NCBI GenBank assembly: GCA_029257045.1
Contig: JARIDB010000186.1
Coordinates: 1 to 32,643, forward strand
Reading direction: 5' to 3'
Length of the DNA: 32,643 nucleotides
Source: Clostridium sp.
GTDB lineage: Bacteria; Bacillota; Clostridia; Clostridiales; Clostridiaceae
This document shows positions 25,266 to 32,643 of this stretch, piece by piece. Below the pieces are notes generated by a model. It was not told the DNA's origin. It did no database searches and was given only the letters and a program-made list of their open reading frames with translations. The first letter of the stretch is position 1. Every line of letters starts with the position of its first letter. The translations under genes and the position numbers were made by a program.

Positions 25266-25967
25266 ATGAATATATTAACAGATAATATTTTATTTGGTGT
25301 TGTTATTTCCTTAATAGCTTTTGAAATAGGACTTTTTATTTATAAAAAGACTAAATTTCCTCTATTTAATCCATTACTTATTTCTATAGTTTTAGTTATC
25401 GGCTTTTTAGTTGTTTTCCATATTGACTATGATATTTATAATAGAGGTGGACAATTTATAAATATGTTTTTAGGACCTGCTACTGTAGTTTTAGCTGTCC
25501 CTCTTTATAAACAATTGAATCTTTTAAAGAAATATCTTATACCTATTTTAATTGGTATATTTATTGGGAGTTCTGTAAGTATAATTGCTGTTATTTTCCT
25601 TTCTAATCTTTTTGGTTTAGATAAGGTTATAACTACTTCCTTGATTCCAAAGTCTGTCACTACTCCAATCGGAATTGAAATAAGTAATCAATTAGGCGGC
25701 CTTGAACCAGTAACAGTTCTTGCAATAGTATTTTCTGGAATCTTTGGTGCAATTATTGCTCCATTACTTTGCAAAATATTTAAAATTAAAAATAAGGTAG
25801 CTATAGGATTAGCCCTTGGAACTTCTTCTCATGCTATAGGTACTACTAAAGCATTCGAATTTGGTGAAACAGAGGGTGCTATGAGTTCATTATCTATTGG
25901 TCTAGCTGGTATAATGACAGTTTTTTTAGCTCCAATATTTTTTAATCTTTTTTCATTTCTAATGTAA
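25266..25967 (+). CDS. lrgB: LrgB/CidB family membrane protein
   Basis: A 233-residue polytopic protein with the LrgB signature LIPKSVTTPIGIEIS and the later GLALGTSSHAIGTTKAFEFG. It is the partner of LrgA. It starts 2 bases after the lrgA stop with a GGAGGG site inside the end of lrgA, so translation is probably coupled. It ends in a strong terminator. Confidence 0.93.
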   Translation: MNILTDNILFGVVISLIAFEIGLFIYKKTKFPLFNPLLISIVLVIGFLVVFHIDYDIYNRGGQFINMFLGPATVVLAVPLYKQLNLLKKYLIPILIGIFIGSSVSIIAVIFLSNLFGLDKVITTSLIPKSVTTPIGIEISNQLGGLEPVTVLAIVFSGIFGAIIAPLLCKIFKIKNKVAIGLALGTSSHAIGTTKAFEFGETEGAMSSLSIGLAGIMTVFLAPIFFNLFSFLM

Positions 25968-25999
25968 AAGTTATAAGAACTTTACTTCTTATAACTTTT
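25966..25999 (+). terminator. Terminator of lrgAB
   Basis: A perfect 14-bp stem, AAAAGTTATAAGAA with TTCTTATAACTTTT, around a 6-base loop, followed by more Ts. It overlaps the end of lrgB. Confidence 0.92.
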
Positions 26000-26014
26000 T
26001 TCACAAAAAAATTA

Positions 26015-26046
26015 AGCTGTGCACTAATTTATTTAGTACAACAGCT
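26015..26046 (-). terminator. Terminator of the topB-membrane protein transcript
   Basis: AGCTGT pairs with ACAGCT and an inner ACTAA with TTAGT. Read on the minus strand the hairpin is followed by a run of seven Ts. It is 21 bases past the stop of the gene at 26068. Confidence 0.78.
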
Positions 26047-26067
26047 CTTTTTTATATGTTCATTTCT

Positions 26068-26409
26068 TTATTCGTATTTTTCTTTTCTAATATTTGTATT
26101 AATAATAAACATTTCTATACAATATTTAATTATAAATATCCATTCAAAAATCCCTATAATATTTGTTATAATTGCTATATTATTAATGTTAACTATCTTT
26201 ATTATAAAAGTTATAATTAATGCTCTTCCAAAAAATTTAGAACTCTTACTTAAATCCTTCTCTAACCTTTTTATGTTATTTACTTTTCTTCCTTCTATGT
26301 AAGTGTATCCAACTGCTAATAAAATTAGTTTGCCTTTCTTTATAACATAATAAGAAGCTATTACTAAATAAATACCTATAAATCCTAAAAACACATCCAT
26401 TAAGTCCAT
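26068..26409 (-). CDS. Small hypothetical membrane protein
   Basis: A 113-residue protein with an N-terminal hydrophobic helix (about 4-23) and two more in the second half (about 62-78 and 80-101). The middle is charged (EGRKVNNIKRLEKDLSKSS) and probably cytoplasmic. It resembles the many small DUF-type membrane proteins of clostridia; I assign no function. The AGAGG site lies inside the end of topB, and the ATG begins 2 bases after the topB stop, so translation is coupled to topB. It ends at a terminator. Confidence 0.7.
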   Translation of the reverse strand: MDLMDVFLGFIGIYLVIASYYVIKKGKLILLAVGYTYIEGRKVNNIKRLEKDLSKSSKFFGRALIITFIIKIVNINNIAIITNIIGIFEWIFIIKYCIEMFIINTNIRKEKYE

Positions 26410-26411
26410 AC

Positions 26412-28367
26412 TTATACCTCTTCCTTTATAGTTAGTATTCTTTTATTTAAAATGCTTCTATTAGGCGAATTTAAAACTCTTGAAGTATTTTTAATTGTGT
26501 AATTCTCAAGCTTTACCATAAATTCCTCTGGTTTTATTTCTTTATCATTTACCATCTTAAGTCCCTTTTCCCAAGAAGCTGTTAATTTGGGATTTAATAA
26601 AGAAGGTATCGAGACATTAATAGACTCATAAATCATTTCTCCGAGTTTTGTTGGTGTTACAACTTGTGTTTTTTTATTAGAAGCTATATATTCTATATTT
26701 ATAAGTTTTTTAATTATTTCTGCCCTTGTAGCTGAGGTTCCAATTCCAGCCCCCTTAATTTGTTCTCTAAGTTCTTCATCTTCTATAAGCTTACCTGCAT
26801 TTTCCATAGCTATTATTATGGAACCGGATGTATACCTCTTCGGTGGTGAAGTTTCTCCTTCTTTAATTTCAAGTTCTTCTATTTTTAATTTTGTTCCTTT
26901 TCTAAGACTTATATTCTTTATTTCTTTTTCTTCTACTTTTTCTTGACCTAAAACTACTAAATAACCTTTATCTAAGCATATCTTATTATTTAACAAGAAA
27001 TTTTCTACTCCTACTCCAATTGTTATACTTTCTTTGCTATATTGAGCTGGAGGATAGAATATTGATAAAAATCTTCTTATTATAAGTTCATAAATATCCT
27101 TTTCTAATTTTATTAATTTATTTAATGAGTCTCTTCCTTCTCCTGTTGGAATAATAGCATAGTGATCTGTTATTTTACTATCATCTACATACTTGCTTTT
27201 TAATATAGTTTTAGCATAATCTTTTTCTAATATTTCAGTAGCATAATTACCTAGATCACTATTTCCTAAAATATTTTTAATCTTCATTAAGTTTCCTTTT
27301 ATAACCTTAGCTACGGATGTTGATAATACCCTAGCATCTGTTCTTGGATAAGTAACTAACTTTTTCTCATAAAGACTTTGTATAACTTTTAAAGTTTCAT
27401 CAGGTCCTATTTTAAACTTTTTACTACATTCATTTTGCATTTCTGCTAGATTATATAAAAGAGGGGCATTTTTCTTTTCCTTTGTTTTTTTAACTTCCTT
27501 TACTGTCCCAAAACCTATTTCTCTTAATTGTTTCATTAATATTTCCGAATCTTCTCTTTTCTTAAATCCTACTTCACTATAAAGCTTTGGTGATTCAAAA
27601 TAATCAGAACCTTCTAAAGCCTTCCATTCGCCTTTAATAATAGTTTCTTCATCTTCTTTTGAAAAATCTCCAGCTATTTTATAAAATGAGGTTTTATTAA
27701 AGTTTCTTATTTCTCTTTCCCTATCTACAACTATTCCTAAAACACAAGTCATAACTCTTCCTACAGAAACTGCTACACTTTTTTCTCTCTTTAATGAATT
27801 AGCAATAGTCTTTCCATAAAGTAAAGTTAAAAGCCTAGAGAAGTTTATTCCAAAAATATAATCTTCCTTTGCTCTAAGATAAGCTGAGTGAGCTAAAGAA
27901 TCATATTCTTCTAACGGTTTTGCTTCTTTAATTCCCCTTTTTATTTCTTCTTCTGTTTGTGAGTCTATCCAAACTCTCTTTTTTATTTTCTTTGGTTTTC
28001 CTGCCATGTCATCTACTAACCTATAAATATACTCCCCTTCTCTTCCTGAGTCAGTACAAACATATATGGAATCTACATCTTCTCTATTCATTAAATTACT
28101 AACTACATTAAATTGCCCTGAAGCTGATGAAATGACTTCATATTTATATTCCTTTGGCAAAAATGGAAGATCTCTAAGATTCCAAAACTTTAGTTTTTCA
28201 TCATATACTTCAGGATAACTCATAGTTACCATATGGCCTACACACCAAGTAAATATACTTTTATCACCTTCCATGTATCCATTAAATCTTTTTGCATTAA
28301 CCTTTAGTAATTTAACAAAATCCATAGCCACTGAAGGTTTTTCTGCAATAAATAAAGTTTTTCCCAT
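26412..28367 (-). CDS. topB: DNA topoisomerase III
   Basis: A type IA topoisomerase that decatenates and relaxes negatively supercoiled DNA by cutting one strand. The 651-residue protein has the toprim domain with Glu9 in FIAEKPS and Asp106/Glu110 in TDSGREGE, and the active-site Tyr340 in TYPRTDARVLS. KLTASWEKGL marks the end of the core. The C-terminus stops about 50 residues later without the zinc-finger cysteines or long basic tail of topoisomerase I, which supports TopB rather than TopA. It is shorter than many clostridial TopB proteins that carry an extra C-terminal domain. Several clostridia carry more than one topB, some on mobile elements; nothing around this copy suggests mobility. 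Confidence 0.94.
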   Translation of the reverse strand: MGKTLFIAEKPSVAMDFVKLLKVNAKRFNGYMEGDKSIFTWCVGHMVTMSYPEVYDEKLKFWNLRDLPFLPKEYKYEVISSASGQFNVVSNLMNREDVDSIYVCTDSGREGEYIYRLVDDMAGKPKKIKKRVWIDSQTEEEIKRGIKEAKPLEEYDSLAHSAYLRAKEDYIFGINFSRLLTLLYGKTIANSLKREKSVAVSVGRVMTCVLGIVVDREREIRNFNKTSFYKIAGDFSKEDEETIIKGEWKALEGSDYFESPKLYSEVGFKKREDSEILMKQLREIGFGTVKEVKKTKEKKNAPLLYNLAEMQNECSKKFKIGPDETLKVIQSLYEKKLVTYPRTDARVLSTSVAKVIKGNLMKIKNILGNSDLGNYATEILEKDYAKTILKSKYVDDSKITDHYAIIPTGEGRDSLNKLIKLEKDIYELIIRRFLSIFYPPAQYSKESITIGVGVENFLLNNKICLDKGYLVVLGQEKVEEKEIKNISLRKGTKLKIEELEIKEGETSPPKRYTSGSIIIAMENAGKLIEDEELREQIKGAGIGTSATRAEIIKKLINIEYIASNKKTQVVTPTKLGEMIYESINVSIPSLLNPKLTASWEKGLKMVNDKEIKPEEFMVKLENYTIKNTSRVLNSPNRSILNKRILTIKEEV

Positions 28368-28392
28368 AAAAACTTCCTTTCTAACAAAAAAT

Positions 28393-28413
28393 AAACTTTC
28401 AAAAAGAAAGCTT
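28393..28413 (-). terminator. Probable terminator of tspO
   Basis: On the minus strand AAGCTTTC pairs with GAAAGTTT (8 bp, one G-U) around a T5 loop, followed by ATTTTTTG. It lies between tspO and topB. Confidence 0.65.
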
Positions 28414-28435
28414 ACTTTTATTATATCATATTTAA

Positions 28436-28996
28436 TTACATTTCATTAAGCATCCATATAAAATAGTTTAAAAGCCCTGCAAAACTTAGCCATATTATAT
28501 AGGGAATCATTAAAATACCAGCAATCTTATCTAATTTAAAAAACTTTACTGTTGTAATCAAAACAAGAATAAGTATAACTATTATCCATAAGAATGACAA
28601 TCCATAAAGCCTAAATGTAAAGAAAAGAAATGTCCATGCAAAATTACATATTAATTGTATTATATAATAAAAATATCCATTACTATTTAACATTTTAATT
28701 TTACTTTTCATATAATATCTATAAGCAGCTATTCCCATTAATATATATAATATTGTCCACACTATTGGAAATATTATTGCTGGTGGACTTAAAAATGGTT
28801 TTTCTAAAGTTTTATAAAATTCAAAGGAGTTTTTATTAAGATATCCCACTAAAGCACCAACAGCAACAGGTATAATTAAATTAATAAATAAAGGAATAAA
28901 ATATATCTTACCTTCCACCCTAAAAACATCCCAAATAGTGAACTTTTTATTTTTTTTTATTATTTTTATCTTTAGAGCTCCCTTTTTAAATTTCAT
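28436..28996 (-). CDS. tspO: TspO/MBR family membrane protein
   Basis: A 186-residue tryptophan-rich sensory protein homologue with five hydrophobic helices. Family motifs: LEKPFLSPPAIIFPIVWTILYILMG across helices 1-2, NFAWTFLFF in helix 3-4 and WLSFAGLLNYFIW in helix 5. TspO binds porphyrins and related ligands and is linked to oxidative or envelope stress. It has a basic 30-residue N-terminal extension before the first helix, which is unusual since typical bacterial TspO is about 155-160 residues. ATG at 28996 is preferred to a GTG three codons earlier because GAGGTG then lies 6 bases upstream. No tetrapyrrole genes are near. Confidence 0.92.
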   Translation of the reverse strand: MKFKKGALKIKIIKKNKKFTIWDVFRVEGKIYFIPLFINLIIPVAVGALVGYLNKNSFEFYKTLEKPFLSPPAIIFPIVWTILYILMGIAAYRYYMKSKIKMLNSNGYFYYIIQLICNFAWTFLFFTFRLYGLSFLWIIVILILVLITTVKFFKLDKIAGILMIPYIIWLSFAGLLNYFIWMLNEM

Positions 28997-29096
28997 AATA
29001 TTCACCTCAATAAAATACTTTTAATTATTCTATGCATTTATAAATTTAATTATGTTATTTAATTTATACTAAATGTTTTATCTTTAACTTACTTTA

Positions 29097-31088
29097 TTAA
29101 AGATAAATATCTGAAAACTCGATATCTATTTTCTCCTTTAATTCATTTATTTTAAATTCTTTATCAATTAAATTTTCATCTTTTATTATATTTTTATCAT
29201 AAGGTAAAGTTACTCTAAAAATATTTCCAATTTCCTTTCCTGATATTATTTCAATACTTCCTTTACTTAATTCAACTAATCCCTTTGTTAAAAACAACCC
29301 TAATCCACTACCTTCAGAAGGTCTACTTAAAGAATTATTTATCTTTGTAAACTTTTCAAATATCATTTTACGTTTACTTTCTTCTATGGCCTCTGCATCA
29401 TTCATAACTTCAATTATTATTTTTTCATCTTCTATTAGTAAAGTTAAAAATATATTTCCAAATTCTTTACCATACTTTAAAGAATTTGATAATATATTTA
29501 ACATTATTCTTTCAATATGATTTTTATCACATAATATATATATTTCTTCAAATTCAGGATCAAAAGTTACCTTAATATTTCTTTGTCTCATATAATAATC
29601 ACAACATAATACTATATTATCTATTACGCTTACTATATTACAAACTTTATTATTAAAAATAATTTTGTTTTCAGACAATTTATTACTATCTATAAAGTTA
29701 TTTATTGTTCTAATTAATCTTAAACAATTTTGTTTAATAAGCTTGTTATTTCCTTTTATTTTTTCAATCTCTTTATTTTCTATATAAATAGAATTTAATT
29801 GAAGTCCTGAATATATAACATTTATTGGAGTCCTTAATTCATGAGATATATTAGCATAAAACTCATCTTTAATTTTTTCTTCGTTTATCTTATTTTTAAG
29901 TTTTATTATTTCTTCTTTTTTCTTAACTATTTCCGTTATATCGTTTATTGATAAAATCTTTTTACTATCATAAATTTTTTTCAATTCTATTTCCAAAATA
30001 TATTTTTTGAAATTTTCATCCTTCTTTTCTATAATGATATAAAATTCTTCTTTTCCTTTTATATCATTATATTTATCCTCAAAAATCATTTGTAAAACAA
30101 AATCAAGATTTAAATTATTATAAGTTTTTTTAAAATTATATTCCTCATATAAATTAAAATAGTTTTTGAAAATTATCTCGTCTTTATCAAATATAATTAT
30201 TACATCATAAAATGTTTTTAAAAGATTGTAATATATTTCTTCGCTTTTTTCCAAATTCTTATTTAATTCAAATAATTCTTTTTCTCTTAATTTAAGTTTT
30301 TTATTTTTTTCAATCTTTCTCTTTAAATTTTTATTTAAATCTAATTCTGCTTTCTCATAGGCAATACTATATATAACAGTTTCTAATTTATTATATATTT
30401 TAATGTACATATAAACTTTAATAAATTGAATTAATAAAAATAAATCTGTATTAAATAAGTTAGTAATAAATTCAATAATTAAAGTAATTAAAAGCATTTC
30501 CCCCCATATTAAATAAACTTCTTTTTTACAGCTTAATTTTTCATTATTTTTTATTATTAATTTAAAATAAATAATTATCAAAATAATCTTAATTATAAAA
30601 GTAGTTAAATATATTATATTTTCATCCTGAATATATAATAACGATTCTTGCTTATTTAAATTAAATAGTATAATTAAAATTATATTATATACAATATGTT
30701 GTACTTTAGTAGAAATTTTAAATTTAAAAGATATAAACGCTACCATTACATTTATGAATTCTAAATAGGATATTAATTGAAAAAAGTCTACATTGATTTT
30801 ATTTATATAAATTCCACTTATATTTTCTAAATCAAAAAATCTTCCAATTGATATATATAAAAAAGCTACTCCTATATATTTTATATTATTCATTCTTTTA
30901 TCATTTATTTTAATCCTACTAATTATATAGATTATAATAGAAATACATAAAGAAATTAGTTTTGATATAAAAATAATTTCACTTTTAGAATCAAAAACTT
31001 TTTTTAAAATAAAAGATATTATTATTATTATAAGAAATATACATATTTCTTTTATCTTATCTTGGAGATTACATTTAATTTTCAACAT
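29097..31088 (-). CDS. Membrane sensor histidine kinase
   Basis: A 663-residue kinase. The first about 235 residues contain seven or eight hydrophobic helices forming a membrane sensor module. A coiled coil (about 245-285) and a PAS-like domain (about 285-385) follow. The HisKA domain has His416 in NISHELRTP. The ATPase domain has an N-box (NILSNSLKYG) and a good G2 box (GSGLGLFLTKG), but its G1 box reads NDAEAI instead of DxGxG. No response regulator gene is next to it. It follows a related kinase gene by 16 bases on the same strand, with only a weak AAAGGTG site, so the two are probably an operon. The signal sensed is unknown. An N-terminal MASE-like domain is possible but I cannot confirm it. 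Confidence 0.9.
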   Translation of the reverse strand: MLKIKCNLQDKIKEICIFLIIIIISFILKKVFDSKSEIIFISKLISLCISIIIYIISRIKINDKRMNNIKYIGVAFLYISIGRFFDLENISGIYINKINVDFFQLISYLEFINVMVAFISFKFKISTKVQHIVYNIILIILFNLNKQESLLYIQDENIIYLTTFIIKIILIIIYFKLIIKNNEKLSCKKEVYLIWGEMLLITLIIEFITNLFNTDLFLLIQFIKVYMYIKIYNKLETVIYSIAYEKAELDLNKNLKRKIEKNKKLKLREKELFELNKNLEKSEEIYYNLLKTFYDVIIIFDKDEIIFKNYFNLYEEYNFKKTYNNLNLDFVLQMIFEDKYNDIKGKEEFYIIIEKKDENFKKYILEIELKKIYDSKKILSINDITEIVKKKEEIIKLKNKINEEKIKDEFYANISHELRTPINVIYSGLQLNSIYIENKEIEKIKGNNKLIKQNCLRLIRTINNFIDSNKLSENKIIFNNKVCNIVSVIDNIVLCCDYYMRQRNIKVTFDPEFEEIYILCDKNHIERIMLNILSNSLKYGKEFGNIFLTLLIEDEKIIIEVMNDAEAIEESKRKMIFEKFTKINNSLSRPSEGSGLGLFLTKGLVELSKGSIEIISGKEIGNIFRVTLPYDKNIIKDENLIDKEFKINELKEKIDIEFSDIYL

Positions 31089-31104
31089 TTATTTTAAACA
31101 CCTT

Positions 31105-32643
31105 TCATTTATTTAAACTAATTATAAAAGTTGTCCCATTATTTAAATTGCTTTTTATCTCTATATCTCCCTCTTGTACTTTAACTAAATTATAAACAAT
31201 AAATAATCCAACATCAAACCCGCTTGAATCCTCTTTCTTTTCGATTTCGTATTTACTAAATACATTTTTCATAAACTCTTCACTCATACATACCCTTGTA
31301 TCGCTAAATTCAATTACAACTTTTTCCTTTTCTGATTTTATTAAGATTTCAATTTCTCCACCTACATCTGTAAAACTTAAAGAATTAGATATTAAATTCA
31401 AAATTATCCTCATCATAATCTCTTTATCAAAATATATGAAAATTTCTTCTTCTTCTGTATCAAATAATAAATTGATATTATTATTTTCAATATAATCTGT
31501 TAAATTCACTAAATAATCTTCTATAAACTCAACTATATTTCCAAATTCCATATTTGCATTAATATTCTCACAATCAATTTTACTCTTATCAATTAAATTA
31601 TTAGTAAGTTGTGTTAATGTAATACAATTTGCTTTACTAATATTATTGTAACTTTGAAGCTTGGCTATATCATTATTTTCGATTAATACTTCTTCTAATT
31701 GAGCTGCAGAATAAATAATATTTACAGGAGTTTTTAAATCATGATATATACCTGAAAGAAAATTATTATTTAAAGTTTCTCTCATTTTATTATTTTCTAA
31801 CTTCTGTTTCATTTCCACTATTTTTCTTTCCTCAGATAAATCTTTAAATAACAAAATATATTTATCTTTTTCATATTTATTACCTAAATTAATAATATCA
31901 ACTTCCATTTTGTTATTTTTAAAGTTTGTAGCATATTTATTTAAAATTTCATTATCTTTAATTTCATTAAAATCAAAATCTAATTTAATTAAATTATTTA
32001 GTTTTTTATTTATTACGCTCTTAACATTATTTTTTCCAACAATATTGGAAAATTCTTTATTACTATATATTATCCTATATTTTTCATTTATTATTATAAC
32101 CGGACTTGATAAATAGTTTAAAAAATCTTTATACATATGTTGTCTTTCTTTAAGCTTTTCAAGACTTTCTTCTAGCTTATAATTATTTATTTTCATTTTT
32201 ACATTTATGTCATCTAAAATTACTTGACTTTCATTTGTTTCTCTAAAGCTAAAATTATAATTTTTTTCTATATATGATTTAATTATTATTATAAAAGAAG
32301 TTAATAAGGTACTTTCTCTTATAATAATTATATCTTTGATATTAAAGCCCAAATTAAAACGTCCTTTTATGTAAGTAAAACTTAATAAAGTAATAAATAA
32401 TATAAAATTTATTTTAACTAAATCTACGCATTTAGTTTTTCTTTTATTTTTATATATATTAATTGATGTATTTAATATTAATATAATATTAAATAATAGA
32501 ATTATTTTATCAAAAAAAATATTATTAATATAAACTTTCTCAAAAATTATTAAATTTATAAATATAATTAAAATTAAAGTATCAAAATAAATAAATTTTT
32601 CTTTTTTATTATATCTATACTTACTCAGAATGTAGAATATTGC
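31105..32643 (-). CDS. Membrane sensor histidine kinase, N-terminus beyond window end
   Basis: The frame is open to the last base of the window, so the gene is cut off at its 5' end; a TTG at 32352 is internal. The visible 512 residues start with hydrophobic helices (for example FDTLILIIFINLIIF and INFILFITLLSFTYI). A coiled coil, a PAS domain and a HisKA domain follow, with the phosphoacceptor His at bases 31741-31743 in IYHDLKTPVNIIYS. The ATPase domain has NLISNSLSFT as N-box, but its G1 box reads SDTRVCM and its G2 box is weak (SSGFDVGLFIV). It is a paralogue of the kinase downstream (the same TP-N-IYS pattern after His). ATP binding may be impaired. Function and signal are unknown. Confidence 0.88.
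   Translation of the reverse strand, partial: AIFYILSKYRYNKKEKFIYFDTLILIIFINLIIFEKVYINNIFFDKIILLFNIILILNTSINIYKNKRKTKCVDLVKINFILFITLLSFTYIKGRFNLGFNIKDIIIIRESTLLTSFIIIIKSYIEKNYNFSFRETNESQVILDDINVKMKINNYKLEESLEKLKERQHMYKDFLNYLSSPVIIINEKYRIIYSNKEFSNIVGKNNVKSVINKKLNNLIKLDFDFNEIKDNEILNKYATNFKNNKMEVDIINLGNKYEKDKYILLFKDLSEERKIVEMKQKLENNKMRETLNNNFLSGIYHDLKTPVNIIYSAAQLEEVLIENNDIAKLQSYNNISKANCITLTQLTNNLIDKSKIDCENINANMEFGNIVEFIEDYLVNLTDYIENNNINLLFDTEEEEIFIYFDKEIMMRIILNLISNSLSFTDVGGEIEILIKSEKEKVVIEFSDTRVCMSEEFMKNVFSKYEIEKKEDSSGFDVGLFIVYNLVKVQEGDIEIKSNLNNGTTFIISLNK

Noticed and set aside
32353-32643. Treating TTG at 32352 as the start of the second histidine kinase
   Set aside because: The same frame stays open to the window end and encodes further membrane helices, so the gene is truncated by the window, not starting there.

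Overview
The window is about 32.6 kb of very AT-rich DNA with strong Gly-Gly-Ala-Gly-Gly-type ribosome binding sites, U-tailed hairpin terminators, TTG and GTG starts, and sporulation or germination genes (Csp-type subtilases, YunB). This points to a spore-forming Clostridium of the sensu stricto group; I cannot name the species from sequence alone. Gene content is mostly chromosomal housekeeping. I see no phage, insertion sequence, CRISPR array, rRNA or tRNA.

Layout. 1-2.3 kb (+): the end of one Csp-like subtilase and a complete second one, overlapping by 8 bp. 2.4-8.9 kb (-): hflX, an unknown acidic protein, a nucleotidyltransferase, a MocR-type regulator abutting yigZ, then yebC with its own promoter. 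9.0-13.4 kb: a 414-bp gene-free stretch with a 37-bp tandem repeat, then hpt (+), yunB (-) and a class A penicillin-binding protein (+). 13.4-18.8 kb (-): uppP, a long-form phosphofructokinase, a class A beta-lactamase-fold protein lacking its serine nucleophile, pyrF with a PyrR-type attenuator leader, a decayed pyrD fragment directly behind pyrF, and a membrane-anchored PepSY-like protein. 18.9-24.7 kb (-): a three-gene SsuABC-like importer, a membrane-anchored TPR protein and a transglutaminase-like protein with two of three catalytic residues replaced. 24.9-26.0 kb (+): lrgA-lrgB. 26.0-32.6 kb (-): two related membrane sensor histidine kinases in tandem (the first runs off the window end), tspO, topB and a small membrane protein.

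Themes. Cell-envelope genes recur (PBP1A, UppP, LrgAB, YunB and several anchored proteins). Several members of well-known families have unusual or missing key residues: the beta-lactamase-fold protein, the transglutaminase-like protein and the G1 boxes of both kinases. HflX carries an N-terminal domain with a complete JAMM metal-binding signature.

The most informative regulatory region is at pyrF. It has a sigma-A promoter, an anti-antiterminator hairpin, an antiterminator and a terminator. It is followed by a recognisable pyrD remnant, which suggests that a larger pyr operon was cut down by deletion. I found no clear new multi-gene system; the strongest leads are the pyr scar and leader, the JAMM-HflX fusion and the nucleophile-less beta-lactamase fold.
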